This document shows positions 1 to 8,186 of a stretch of DNA of 64,000 nt, in pieces. Source of the DNA: Martelella alba (GTDB lineage Bacteria > Pseudomonadota > Gammaproteobacteria > Enterobacterales > Enterobacteriaceae); NCBI RefSeq assembly GCF_005217455.1, contig NZ_SZPQ01000026.1, positions 19,888 to 83,887 of the forward strand, written 5' to 3'. Numbering within the stretch: position 1 is the first letter of the stretch; the number at the start of each line of letters is the position of its first letter. Below the pieces are notes generated by a model. It was not told the origin of the DNA. It worked only from the letters and a program-made list of their open reading frames with translations, and did no database searches. Made by a program: the position numbers and the translations under genes.

Positions 1-1
1 G

Positions 2-628
2 CAAGATGTGGACAACGCGGCGCAATTCGCCGGCGAGGCCACACGGCAAATGGGTGATGCCCAGGCACTGACGCGCCGGTGCGGCGAGATGGTGACCGAG
101 GTCGATCGTAAAATGCATGAAATTGTCGCCGAATCGGAAAAAATCGCTGGCATTATCACTTTGCTTGAGGGGATATCCATGCAGACCAAGCTATTGGCGT
201 TGAATGCCGCCATCGAGTCGGCCCATGCCGGGGTTCATGGACGCAGTTTCTCCGTGGTGGCCAAAGAAATAGGTCTGCTATCGCAAAAAAGCGGCCACTC
301 CACCCATGAAATCGATCAATTAATCCATTCCACTTATCACCATATTGATGGTGGTTTTAGCCGGGTCAAGGACCTGGATGCCTTTTATCTGGATATCATG
401 ACATCGGTGCGTAGCGTGGCGGAGATGCTCGGCGAATTGCAACAAAACGCCAATCAGCAAAGCATTCAGGTCAATACCATCGCCGGCGAGATCAAACAGC
501 TTAATGAACAGATTCATGAAAGCCACCATCTGACCGTCGCCAGCGCCCAGGCTTCCGACTCGCTGATAACGCAAGCCGAGCGGCTGCGATCCAGTGTCAG
601 CCGGTTCTCTTTGGCCGATTCGGCCTGA
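2..628 (+). CDS. Methyl-accepting chemotaxis protein, C-terminal part (5' end outside window)
   Basis: The reading frame is already open at the first complete codon and runs to a stop at 628, so this is the cytoplasmic end of a longer chemoreceptor. The segment ITLLEGISMQTKLLALNAAI (about residues 50-70 here) is a clear version of the MCP hairpin tip that contacts CheA and CheW. It is followed by the usual Ala/Glu-rich helical return arm with GRSFSVVAKEIG. No transmembrane or ligand-binding part is visible because it lies upstream. The product should be a membrane-anchored signalling dimer feeding CheA. Some tip positions differ from the consensus (LEGIS for IAxIA, MQTKLLAL for xQTNLLAL), so it may be a divergent or soluble receptor. 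Confidence 0.85.
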   Translation, partial: QDVDNAAQFAGEATRQMGDAQALTRRCGEMVTEVDRKMHEIVAESEKIAGIITLLEGISMQTKLLALNAAIESAHAGVHGRSFSVVAKEIGLLSQKSGHSTHEIDQLIHSTYHHIDGGFSRVKDLDAFYLDIMTSVRSVAEMLGELQQNANQQSIQVNTIAGEIKQLNEQIHESHHLTVASAQASDSLITQAERLRSSVSRFSLADSA

Positions 629-763
629 GCGTTATGCCAAGCGTTGCATCGGGTCGCGCAAAAGGGCTGGCAAGCCGTTTCGACTTCCTTGTATGCTGGG
701 GTATCCGGGTCTTAGGTTATCCTTCGCGGCCAATGGCCGCCGCCAGTGATAAGGAGAAAGCCA

Positions 764-1729
764 TTGTCTAGCCCAACCTTGCGCGTTGCCGTCATTGACG
801 ACTGGCAATCCGTGGCTGAAGATGCGGCCGACTGGTCGCCGCTGTCCTCTTTCGCCCAGGTCGATTTCCTGCCTGATTACCCCGCGCCGACCAGCGTGCT
901 GGCCGAGCGATTGCAACCTTACGACGTCATTTGCGCCATGCGTGAACGAACCCGGTTCGACCGGCTTTTGCTGTCGCGACTGCCCCGGCTCAAGTTGTTA
1001 TCGACCAGCGGCATGCGTAACGCGGCCATTGATTTACCCGCCGCGGCGCAAAGCGGCATCTGTGTTTGCGGCACCGAGAGCGGTCAGTTCGCGGCCGCCG
1101 AGCTGACCTGGGCCTTGATCATGGCGCTGACCCGCAATCTGGCCGCCGAGGCGGCCGATGTCCGCGCCGGCGGCTGGCAAATCGGCCTGGGCGATGGTTT
1201 GCATGGGAAAACCCTCGGTATTCTCGGGCTGGGTAAAATCGGCCAGAAAATCGCCGGTTACGGTCGTGCGTTCGGTATGCGGCTTATGGCATGGAGCCCG
1301 AACCTGACCGAGGAGCTGGCGGCGCGCCATGGGGTGGAATACGTCTCCAGGCAGGCGTTGTTTCGGCGGGCGGATATCATATCCGTTCACTTGGTGCTGA
1401 GCGAGCGCAGCCGGGGCATCATTGACGCCGCATCGTTGGCCCTGTTGAAACCCACGGCGTATTTTGTGAATACCTCGCGCGGTCCGCTGGTGGACGAAGA
1501 CGCGTTATTGACGTTGTTACGGGAACGTCGTATTGCCGGCGCGGCGCTGGATGTGTTTGATACCGAACCCTTGCCGGCCGGACATCCGTTCCGTACATTG
1601 GATAATGTGCTGGCCACCCCGCATATCGGCTACGTCACGCGGGAGGACTTTCAACGTTTCTACGGCCAGATGGTTGAAAATATCCTCGCCTGGCATGCCG
1701 GCCGGCCAATGCGCGTTATCGCTCCATAA
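764..1729 (+). CDS. D-2-hydroxyacid dehydrogenase family protein
   Basis: This is an NAD(P)-dependent D-isomer-specific 2-hydroxyacid dehydrogenase of 321 residues. The Rossmann motif GLGKIG lies near residue 153. The catalytic triad is in place: Arg in NTSRG (about 239), Glu in DTEPL (about 268) and His in TPHIGY (about 287), with the family's usual spacing. I chose TTG at 764 because AAGGAG (751-756) sits 7 bases upstream; an in-frame GTG at 746 lies before that ribosome binding site. The family reduces 2-keto acids or acts on phosphoglycerate-like substrates; the substrate cannot be told here. The 3' end overlaps the convergent FtrA-like regulator by 14 bases. Confidence 0.87.
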   Translation: MSSPTLRVAVIDDWQSVAEDAADWSPLSSFAQVDFLPDYPAPTSVLAERLQPYDVICAMRERTRFDRLLLSRLPRLKLLSTSGMRNAAIDLPAAAQSGICVCGTESGQFAAAELTWALIMALTRNLAAEAADVRAGGWQIGLGDGLHGKTLGILGLGKIGQKIAGYGRAFGMRLMAWSPNLTEELAARHGVEYVSRQALFRRADIISVHLVLSERSRGIIDAASLALLKPTAYFVNTSRGPLVDEDALLTLLRERRIAGAALDVFDTEPLPAGHPFRTLDNVLATPHIGYVTREDFQRFYGQMVENILAWHAGRPMRVIAP

Positions 1730-2747
1730 CCGCCGGCCGGTCCGCGGCCGCGTTGGACATCAGGCCGGAGTCGTCTTCGCCGGCCAGGGTCTGGCGACGA
1801 AACGCGGTGGGCGAGAGTTTTTCGTGAACCCTGAATTGGTGACGCAGCGTCGCCTCCGAGGCGTGACCCGACGCCTCGGCGATTTTGGCGATGGAAAACG
1901 CCCCTTCGCTGAGCAATTCCTTGGCATACTCCAGCCGGCACAACGCCAGCCATTGCATAATCGGCAGCCCCATCGTTTCCTGGAAGTGACGTTGCAGGGT
2001 TCGCTCCGACATCATGGCCCGCTTGGCCAACGAGGCGACCGTATGGGTCATCGCCAGATTGGCCTTAAGCCAGTCCACCAGGCTGGCGATCCGGTTCTCG
2101 CCTTTTTCCACCGCTTTGGTTCGCGGCACTTGCTGTTGCCGTCCTTCGCGGTGAAAGGGGATAACCAGGCGTTGGGCCACCATATTGGCCACCCGGTGGC
2201 CGTAATCGGTTTTCACCAGATGCAACAGCATGTCCAGCCCGGCGGCCGAACCGGCGGATGTCACGATTTGTCCTTCGTCCACATAAAGGGCGGTGGGCAG
2301 CACCAGGGTGTCGGGATAACGCTGGGCCAGCAGACGCGCATGGTGCCAGTGGGTGGTGACGCTTTTACCCTGCAACAGGCCCGCCGCCGCCAGAACGAAC
2401 ACGCCGGTGCAGATACTGCACAGGCGGGCGCCGCGCCGATAAGCGGCCCGTAGGGCTTGTAATAACGGTTCCGGCGGCGTTTCGTTCAGATCGCGCCAGG
2501 CCGGGATAACGATGGTATCGGCGGTTTCCAGCGCTTCCAGTCCCTGTTCGATCTCCATAATCAGGCCGCCGACCGCCGCGATACGGTGCTTATCGGCGGT
2601 GCAAATCGTGAAATCATACCAGTCGACATTCAGCTCCGGCCGCTGCACCGCAAAGAATTCCACTACGCAACCAAATTCAAAAGTTCGCAACCGATCGTAA
2701 GCCACCGCCACGACATGGTGACATTTTTTGGCAGGATTTATACGCAT
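1716..2747 (-). CDS. ftrA: FtrA/GlxA-family AraC-type transcriptional regulator
   Basis: The protein (343 residues from the chosen start) has an N-terminal DJ-1/PfpI-like (class I glutamine amidotransferase fold) domain, with the SICTG segment around the nucleophile-elbow position. This is followed by a C-terminal AraC/XylS double helix-turn-helix (MSERTLQRHFQETMG, then IAEASGHASEATLRHQFR). That architecture defines the GlxA/FtrA family. The start MRINPAKKCHH matches what I recall of enterobacterial FtrA; an upstream ATG at 2783 adds 12 residues without a good ribosome binding site. It is divergent from the radical SAM gene (137-base gap) and convergent with the dehydrogenase, so either could be a target. 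The effector is unknown. Confidence 0.87.
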   Translation of the reverse strand: MRINPAKKCHHVVAVAYDRLRTFEFGCVVEFFAVQRPELNVDWYDFTICTADKHRIAAVGGLIMEIEQGLEALETADTIVIPAWRDLNETPPEPLLQALRAAYRRGARLCSICTGVFVLAAAGLLQGKSVTTHWHHARLLAQRYPDTLVLPTALYVDEGQIVTSAGSAAGLDMLLHLVKTDYGHRVANMVAQRLVIPFHREGRQQQVPRTKAVEKGENRIASLVDWLKANLAMTHTVASLAKRAMMSERTLQRHFQETMGLPIMQWLALCRLEYAKELLSEGAFSIAKIAEASGHASEATLRHQFRVHEKLSPTAFRRQTLAGEDDSGLMSNAAADRPAVMER

Positions 2748-2883
2748 GTTGTCGCTTCGCCTTCTGTTAAGACAAATCTCCATAAAGGGATAATAGCCTG
2801 GAACAAGCCAATAATCGACGGCTATTTAACCATGTTTCGAATAGCCGCTTGGCATTTTTTTGCCGTAAACCAAGAGGTGGAAC

Positions 2884-4476
2884 ATGCGTATTGCCTTGAT
2901 AAATCCCGAAACTGAAACGCCGGAAATGCGTGAACTCTATGAGCAACATGAAAATCTTGCGTTAGGACTGTTTGCGGCGCAATTACGTTCAGCCGGTTAT
3001 CTCGTGGAATTGTTCGATTTGCGGGTGGACGGGCTAACGGAAAACGAGATGGTGGAAAAAATCATCAAAGGCAGGTTTACCCTGGCGGTTTTCAGTGTCA
3101 ATTATGCCACGCTGCCGTCCGCTTTGCGCATAAGTCAGCGGTTGCATTTGTTTGCCAAGTCCAAACCTTTTGTTGTCCTGGGCGGGGAGCATGTCTCTTA
3201 CGAGGATGTGGGCATCCTGACCGCGTATCAGTCCATCGACGCGATTTGCCGGGGCGAGGGGGAAATCAGCCTGCAACGTCTGATTGATGCCATAAGCAAT
3301 GAATTCCCGTTGAATGACGTCGATGGAATAACCTATCGCGACGGGAAAACCGGCGAAATTCATATCAATAATAACCGCGCGGCCAATACCAATCTGGACG
3401 GCCTTTCTTTCGCGGCCCATGATATCGCCCATCGGGCCATAAAAAACGGCAAGCCGATAAAAGTGGGGATATTGATCAATCGCGGGTGTCCTTATCCTTG
3501 TGTTTTCTGTAATGCCCAGCGTTTTCTGGGCAATGAATCCACCGGCATTAGAATGCGATCGCCGGCCAATGTCGCCAAAGAAATCGCCGCGCTGGAGCCG
3601 TTGATACGGCAGAGCCGGGATTATTTACATATCTACGACGCCACCTTTGTCACGCCCGCCAAAGAAAACCGGGCCTGGGTCAATGCTTTTTGCGATGAGA
3701 TGGAAAGAAGAGAATTATCATTGCCCTTTGATGTTTTCATCCGGGCGGACAGTTTTAACATCGATAAAGAAAAGGATCGGGAGCTTTTGCTGCGTTTGCG
3801 TAATATCGGCATGATCAGCACCTACCTCGGGCTGGAGGCGGGGGATGACGAGCAGTTGGATAGCTACAACAAAAAAATACAACAGTCCGATTCCACGAAG
3901 GTATTTCGTTACCTAAAATCGCAGGGTATGGCCGGCTCCACCAATGGCTGCATCACTTTTTACCAGGATGTCACCTTGGAGCAAATCCAAAAAACCATTC
4001 TGTTTTTATATGGCGTCGGACTGGCTTCGTTTTGGAATATTGCATCGCGGGCGGAGACATTACCCGGTATCCGTCTGAATCAGCAAACTCGCATGCAGGA
4101 TAGGCATACGCCCTGGGATGTGAAAAATTACCGTTTCCGTGACAGCCGGGTTGGCAAGCTCTATGAATTTGTCCAACGAATAAACGATCGCTACGAAATC
4201 ATCCGTCTGGAAGACCGCTTCCTGCGTGATATCCGCGATAAGCTCAAAATCAGTAACTTCAATAGGGGAATGGTGGGCTATTTGGAACAGGAGCAGGCGC
4301 TGGATAAATATATCGAACTGATTCAGGCCAATACAGTAGAATTTTTATTGGTAGTGATTAATGAACTAAGTTCAACCGGTAAAATATCCGATCGATTTAT
4401 GAAAGAAGAATATAACTATATTCCACGATTGGAGAAAATGATTAGAGAGTTGTCAACGGCTTTTGGAGTCATTTGA
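2884..4476 (+). CDS. B12-binding-domain radical SAM protein
   Basis: This is a 530-residue protein. Residues 1-150 look like a cobalamin-binding Rossmann domain (MRIALINPETE, then VVLGGEHVS and the CRGEGE segment common in the family). Next comes a radical SAM core with Cys202, Cys206 and Cys209 (RGCPYPCVFCN, CX3CX2C) to ligate a 4Fe-4S cluster. Such enzymes do methylations, ring contractions or C-C bond chemistry on small molecules or peptides; nothing shows the substrate. The start is preceded by AGAGGTGG. The TGA stop is directly followed by the ATG of the EamA exporter with no gap, which implies translational coupling and suggests the exporter handles its product. I do not recognise it as HemN, MiaB or another housekeeping type. 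Confidence 0.87.
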   Translation: MRIALINPETETPEMRELYEQHENLALGLFAAQLRSAGYLVELFDLRVDGLTENEMVEKIIKGRFTLAVFSVNYATLPSALRISQRLHLFAKSKPFVVLGGEHVSYEDVGILTAYQSIDAICRGEGEISLQRLIDAISNEFPLNDVDGITYRDGKTGEIHINNNRAANTNLDGLSFAAHDIAHRAIKNGKPIKVGILINRGCPYPCVFCNAQRFLGNESTGIRMRSPANVAKEIAALEPLIRQSRDYLHIYDATFVTPAKENRAWVNAFCDEMERRELSLPFDVFIRADSFNIDKEKDRELLLRLRNIGMISTYLGLEAGDDEQLDSYNKKIQQSDSTKVFRYLKSQGMAGSTNGCITFYQDVTLEQIQKTILFLYGVGLASFWNIASRAETLPGIRLNQQTRMQDRHTPWDVKNYRFRDSRVGKLYEFVQRINDRYEIIRLEDRFLRDIRDKLKISNFNRGMVGYLEQEQALDKYIELIQANTVEFLLVVINELSSTGKISDRFMKEEYNYIPRLEKMIRELSTAFGVI

Positions 4477-5403
4477 ATGAAAATCCGAGTCTATCTGGCG
4501 CTATCGCTATCGGCCTTTTTTTGGGGCGGATCGGCCATTGCCGGTAAATATGCATTGGCGGTATTCGTTCCCTCATTGGTCACCTTTCTACGGTTTTTTA
4601 TCGCGGCTATCATTATTCTTTGGTGCGTCAAGGATAAAAGACAACTTATCCAGATTGATCTGCTTACCCATTTGCGCATGTTTATCACCGCCATCTTCGG
4701 TGTGACGCTCTGCTACTATTTTTATTTCAATGGGCTAAACAGTAGCACGGCCTTCAATGCCGGCATCATTGAAGCAACCATCCCGCTTATCACATTATTG
4801 ATTGCCGCCATGTCCGGCATGGAACATGTCAACCCCTGGCAACTGGCGGGGCTGATTATCGCTTATCTGGGGGTCACCGTGACCATTACCGGCGGGAACT
4901 GGCGGGTTTTCTCCACCGCTTCCTATAATATGGGCGATATCATGTTGCTGGTCAGTACCTTGTGTTTCGGTATTTATAATGTGCTCATTAAAAGGTGGAC
5001 CATCCCGGTGCCGGGTATGGTGAAAATGTTTTATCTGTTTTTTTACGGCAGCCTCGCTTTTCTGCCCTGGGTCGCCGCCGATATGGCGCGTTTGCCCTCG
5101 CTATGCCTGGTCGGCAAGGTGCCGACCCTGGTCAGTTATTCCGCTATCCTCTTCATGTCGGTGGGCGGATCGGTACTGGCTTATCTGTTCTTTAATCAGG
5201 GAATCGACGAAATTGGCGCGACCAAGGCCGCCTCGTTTATCAACCTGGTGCCTTTTATTACGGTACTGCTTTCTGTGCTGGTATTGAAGGAGACCGCCGG
5301 TTGGCTTAAGTGGTTGGGGGCGGTCATTATTATCACCGGGGTCTTCCTGTCCAACCACAGTGCGTTGGCCAAAAGGCATGCCGACACGTCAACGGAGCCA
5401 TAA
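4477..5403 (+). CDS. EamA/DMT-family transporter
   Basis: This is a hydrophobic 308-residue protein with about ten predicted membrane segments in two repeated EamA halves (FFWGGSAIAGKYAL at the N terminus, GDIMLLVSTLCFGIYNVLIK opening the second half). That is the drug/metabolite transporter superfamily, most of whose members export small metabolites across the inner membrane. The ATG directly follows the stop of the radical SAM gene, so the two form a coupled pair. The inference is that it exports the enzyme's product or protects against it. The substrate cannot be read from sequence. Confidence 0.88.
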   Translation: MKIRVYLALSLSAFFWGGSAIAGKYALAVFVPSLVTFLRFFIAAIIILWCVKDKRQLIQIDLLTHLRMFITAIFGVTLCYYFYFNGLNSSTAFNAGIIEATIPLITLLIAAMSGMEHVNPWQLAGLIIAYLGVTVTITGGNWRVFSTASYNMGDIMLLVSTLCFGIYNVLIKRWTIPVPGMVKMFYLFFYGSLAFLPWVAADMARLPSLCLVGKVPTLVSYSAILFMSVGGSVLAYLFFNQGIDEIGATKAASFINLVPFITVLLSVLVLKETAGWLKWLGAVIIITGVFLSNHSALAKRHADTSTEP

Positions 5404-5722
5404 GGCATTCGTCGCCGCGACGGGCAAAGCCGGACGGCGACGTTTCGGCCGTCGCGCGGCACGTTAGCCCCGTCAACCTCGGTGCGATAAGGAGACACGG
5501 CGGACGAAAGCCGGTTGCCCCGCGCGCCGGATCTCTGAATAGCGCCGCCCATGTGGTACGGCCTGCGCAAATCCCCGCTCACCAAACCTCCCGTGGCCTC
5601 CTGGCCGGCAAAAGCAAAATGATGACATTTAACTGATCATTAACGATATTATTGATATATATTGACATTGCTCACAAAACGCTCATAAGGCGCTTGTTGT
5701 TTTAGTCTGATTATAATAATTT

Positions 5723-5738
5723 GCTAACTCGAATTAGC
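5723..5738. promoter_or_regulatory. LacI-type operator, copy A
   Basis: GCTAACTCGAATTAGC is a near-perfect palindrome around the central TCGA. It matches the copies at 11751-11768 and 16621-16636. It lies just downstream of TATAAT (5712-5717), where a bound repressor would block transcription toward the ABC importer operon about 640 bases downstream, or toward a gene now lost from 5740-5920. The LacI-family protein at 10685-11701 is the obvious candidate binder. Confidence 0.7.
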
Positions 5739-6055
5739 TTGTGCGCTTGCCTGTTAAGCGCCGGCGGATTCGCGTTGGGCGCCGACAATACGAGCAACAA
5801 GGGTGGAAAGACCTGGTGTGAGAGTAAGCGTTTGCCTACTTTAACGCCACGGCAGATTGCCGGCAGCTTGAAAGATAGCGGTGTGCATCACAATCCTTGG
5901 AGACATTCGCAGTGGTAGAGGCATTTGGGCCTGTTTGACCGATTTGGAATAGCCGCACTGCCGCGCGGGTTGATAAGCGATAACGCCAGATGGCTTCAGG
6001 CCTGTTTTTTTAAGTTATCCGCCCATTGCCGGCAGGAAGATGGACTCTGAATCAT

Positions 6056-6108
6056 GCACGTTGCAGCGCGGCGGCCAACCAAGAGGCGACGTGGAGTATG
6101 AAGAATAT
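6056..6108 (+). repeat. Dispersed repeat, internally deleted copy
   Basis: This short copy joins the start of the element (CACGTTGCAGCGCGGCGGC) directly to its end (CCAAGAGGCGACGTGGAGT). It lacks the roughly 100-base middle seen in the full copies at 6158-6350 and 31511-31703. Confidence 0.5.
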
Positions 6109-6157
6109 AACCAGATGCCAATTGCAATGCGTTCATATTGACTCAGACTGACTCTAC

Positions 6158-6350
6158 ACTCTAAATAATTCGAGTTGCACCGCGGCGGCAAGCGAGTGAC
6201 AAATTCGTCGGGAACGAATTTGAACCGCCTACGGCGGGCCTCCGTTGAGAGACAGGATGTCTCTCATGCCTCCCCAGGCGCACAGCTCACTGTGTGACTG
6301 GGATGAGCGAGTGCCGCCAATAAAGGGGCAACTTGAAGTATGACGAGTAT
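6158..6350 (+). repeat. Dispersed MITE-like repeat, full copy
   Basis: This roughly 190-base element begins AATTCGAGTTGCACCGCGGC and ends CAACTTGAAGTATGACGAGT. The ends form an imperfect inverted repeat. Nearly the same sequence recurs at 31511-31703, and shorter or inverted forms occur at 18835, 53690, 53815, 56089 and 58832. It has no coding capacity. It sits immediately upstream of the ABC importer. Confidence 0.75.
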
Positions 6351-6384
6351 ATCTCTCATTTAGTGAAGCCGGAGGATACCCGAA

Positions 6385-7314
6385 ATGACGCTCCCTTCCA
6401 TAGGTAAGGATATTCGTCTCGCTGTAAACGTGCGAAAAAAAGAGCGTACCGGTTCGGCGAACCGGCGGTTTTTTTTCTTTTTTATTTTCCCTTCTCTATT
6501 ACTGGTTGCCGCCGTTTCGCTTTATCCTATTATTGATGCCGTCTATTTAAGCTTGTTCTCGACACGATATGCCGAAACGGTGGCGTTTGTCGGCCTGCAA
6601 AATTTTGTGGATATTTTGTCTGACCAAACAATTCATTCTGATTTCTTTAATACCGTTATTTATACAGCGGGGTCTCTCATTCTGGTTTTACCTTATGGCT
6701 TGCTGGTGGCGTTATTGTTAAACGGGAAAAATATTCCTTTTCGCGGCGTTTTACGCACCCTGGCCATACTGCCATGGGTTTTTTCACAAACGATTACCGG
6801 ATTATTGTGGGGATGGTTGCTCAATGCCGACTTCGGGGCCGTCACGTATTTTCTGCAACAGACTTTTCATGCTGATTTTCCGTTACTGTCTTCTCCCCAC
6901 GGCGCCATGGCGGCATTGATCGTGGTGAATGTCTGGGCCAGTTATCCGCTGGCGACATTATTATTTATCGCGGCGTTGCAAACCATTCCACAGGAGTTGT
7001 ATGAAGCGATGCGGGTGGATGGCGCCGGGCCGGTAAAATTGTTCCGCTATATTACCCTGCCGCTGATTCGTCCGACCCTGCAAGTCATCGTGATTCAATT
7101 GACCTTGCTGTATGTCAACATGGTGACGCTGATTTATGTTATGACCGGCGGCGGACCGGTGCAGTCTACCGAGACGCTCGGTCTGCGTATTTTGAAAATG
7201 AGCTTCGAGGACTGGGACATCGGCCACGGCGCGGCGCTGGGGCTTATCCTGACCCTGATTAATTTTGCTCTGAGCCTATTCTATGTACGCGCTTTACGGG
7301 GGACCACACGGTGA
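6385..7314 (+). CDS. Sugar ABC transporter permease, MalF/UgpA type
   Basis: This is a 309-residue membrane protein with about six transmembrane helices. The binding-protein-dependent permease (EAA) loop, YEAMRVDGAGPVKLFRYITLP, lies near residue 215 and docks with the ATPase. The length and the lack of a large periplasmic loop fit the CUT1 (carbohydrate uptake 1) permeases UgpA, MsmF and TogM more than E. coli MalF. The start is preceded by GGAGGATACCC. It is the first gene of a permease-permease-binding protein-ATPase operon. The second permease overlaps it by 4 bases (GTGA). Confidence 0.9.
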   Translation: MTLPSIGKDIRLAVNVRKKERTGSANRRFFFFFIFPSLLLVAAVSLYPIIDAVYLSLFSTRYAETVAFVGLQNFVDILSDQTIHSDFFNTVIYTAGSLILVLPYGLLVALLLNGKNIPFRGVLRTLAILPWVFSQTITGLLWGWLLNADFGAVTYFLQQTFHADFPLLSSPHGAMAALIVVNVWASYPLATLLFIAALQTIPQELYEAMRVDGAGPVKLFRYITLPLIRPTLQVIVIQLTLLYVNMVTLIYVMTGGGPVQSTETLGLRILKMSFEDWDIGHGAALGLILTLINFALSLFYVRALRGTTR

Positions 7315-8156
7315 AACATTCCGCGCTCATACCGTTCACGCCCAAGGCCTTGTTCAGTAGCCTGGCGTTAATTATGGTGGTGGCCATGGCCGTATTCCCG
7401 GTATTGTGGGGAATATCGACCGCCCTGAAAACCAGTGGGCAGATCATGGCGTTTCCGCCCAAATGGATCCCCACACCCGCCACATTCCAGCACCTTTATG
7501 ACGTTTGGACCCAATCCAACCTGCCTATCTATTTTCGCAACAGCATCATCGTCACTTGCGGCGCACTGGCGGTGAGTCTGGCGGTGAGCCTTCACGCCGC
7601 CTATGCGTTGGCCAGGTTCAACTTCGCCGGCAAAAACGCCATCTTGTTCGGCTTGCTGGCGACATCCATGATCCCCGGCATCGCGATTCTGGTTCCCTTA
7701 TACGACCTGGCGGTACATATTCACTTGTATGATACCTTCGCCGGCCTGATTATCGTGTACGCCGCCTGGAATGTCCCTATTCTGGTCTGGTTGTTAAAGG
7801 GTTTTTTCGAAAGTATTCCCAAGGAAATGGAAGAGGCGGCATTAATTGATGGCTGTAGCAGGTTAAAAGCCTTTTATAAAATCGTGTTGCCCATGTCGCG
7901 GCCTGGACTTTTGGCTGCTGCGATTATGGTTATTATGTTTGTCTGGAATGATTTTATTATCGCGTTCACGCTGACCCTATCCGAAGGGCATCGAATGCTT
8001 TCGGTTGGTCTCTATACTTATATTTCTAATTACGGTATCGATTGGGGCCAGTTGATGGCCGCCACGGTCATTTCCCTGGTGCCGGTCGCCGTTGCCTTCT
8101 TTTTATTGCAACGGCGTTTGGTGGAAGGTTTATCCGCGGGCGCCGTGAAGGGGTAA
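7311..8156 (+). CDS. Sugar ABC transporter permease, MalG/UgpE type
   Basis: This is a 281-residue second permease of the CUT1 importer. It has about six membrane helices and the EAA loop EEAALIDGCSRLKAFYKIVLP near residue 185. It starts at GTG 7311, overlapping the stop of the first permease (GTGA), which indicates translational coupling. It should form the heterodimeric channel with the preceding protein. An oligosaccharide or sugar-derivative substrate is likely from the family and from the nearby BNR/sialidase-like gene that shares the operator, but neither the sugar nor its size can be read directly. Confidence 0.9.
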   Translation: MKHSALIPFTPKALFSSLALIMVVAMAVFPVLWGISTALKTSGQIMAFPPKWIPTPATFQHLYDVWTQSNLPIYFRNSIIVTCGALAVSLAVSLHAAYALARFNFAGKNAILFGLLATSMIPGIAILVPLYDLAVHIHLYDTFAGLIIVYAAWNVPILVWLLKGFFESIPKEMEEAALIDGCSRLKAFYKIVLPMSRPGLLAAAIMVIMFVWNDFIIAFTLTLSEGHRMLSVGLYTYISNYGIDWGQLMAATVISLVPVAVAFFLLQRRLVEGLSAGAVKG

Positions 8157-8186
8157 GTTCAACAGCACTAACATTCAGAGGCTGCT

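Larger units (their letters stand above)
5404..6384 (+). other. Long non-coding region with an operator, a possible gene relic and two dispersed repeats
   Basis: No convincing gene lies in this 981-base stretch. It holds TTGACA at 5662-5667, TATAAT at 5712-5717 and a LacI-type operator at 5723-5738. Then an open frame runs to 5918 and encodes a signal-peptide-like start (LCACLLSAGGFALGA) but no recognisable mature domain. The apparent TTG start lies inside the operator, so the frame is more likely the eroded front of a lost secreted protein than a live gene. Two copies of the dispersed repeat follow, at about 6056-6108 and 6158-6350. The ribosome binding site of the ABC permease (GGAGG) ends the region. 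Confidence 0.5.

Noticed and set aside
1533..2453. A 306-codon plus-strand frame
   Set aside because: It is antisense to the FtrA-like regulator, is Pro/Arg/Gly/His-rich without a fold, and is explained by high GC in the opposite gene.
5721..5918. A 65-codon frame with a signal-peptide-like start
   Set aside because: The apparent start codon is within the operator, and no mature domain or stop context supports a gene. Kept only as a possible relic within the intergenic entry.
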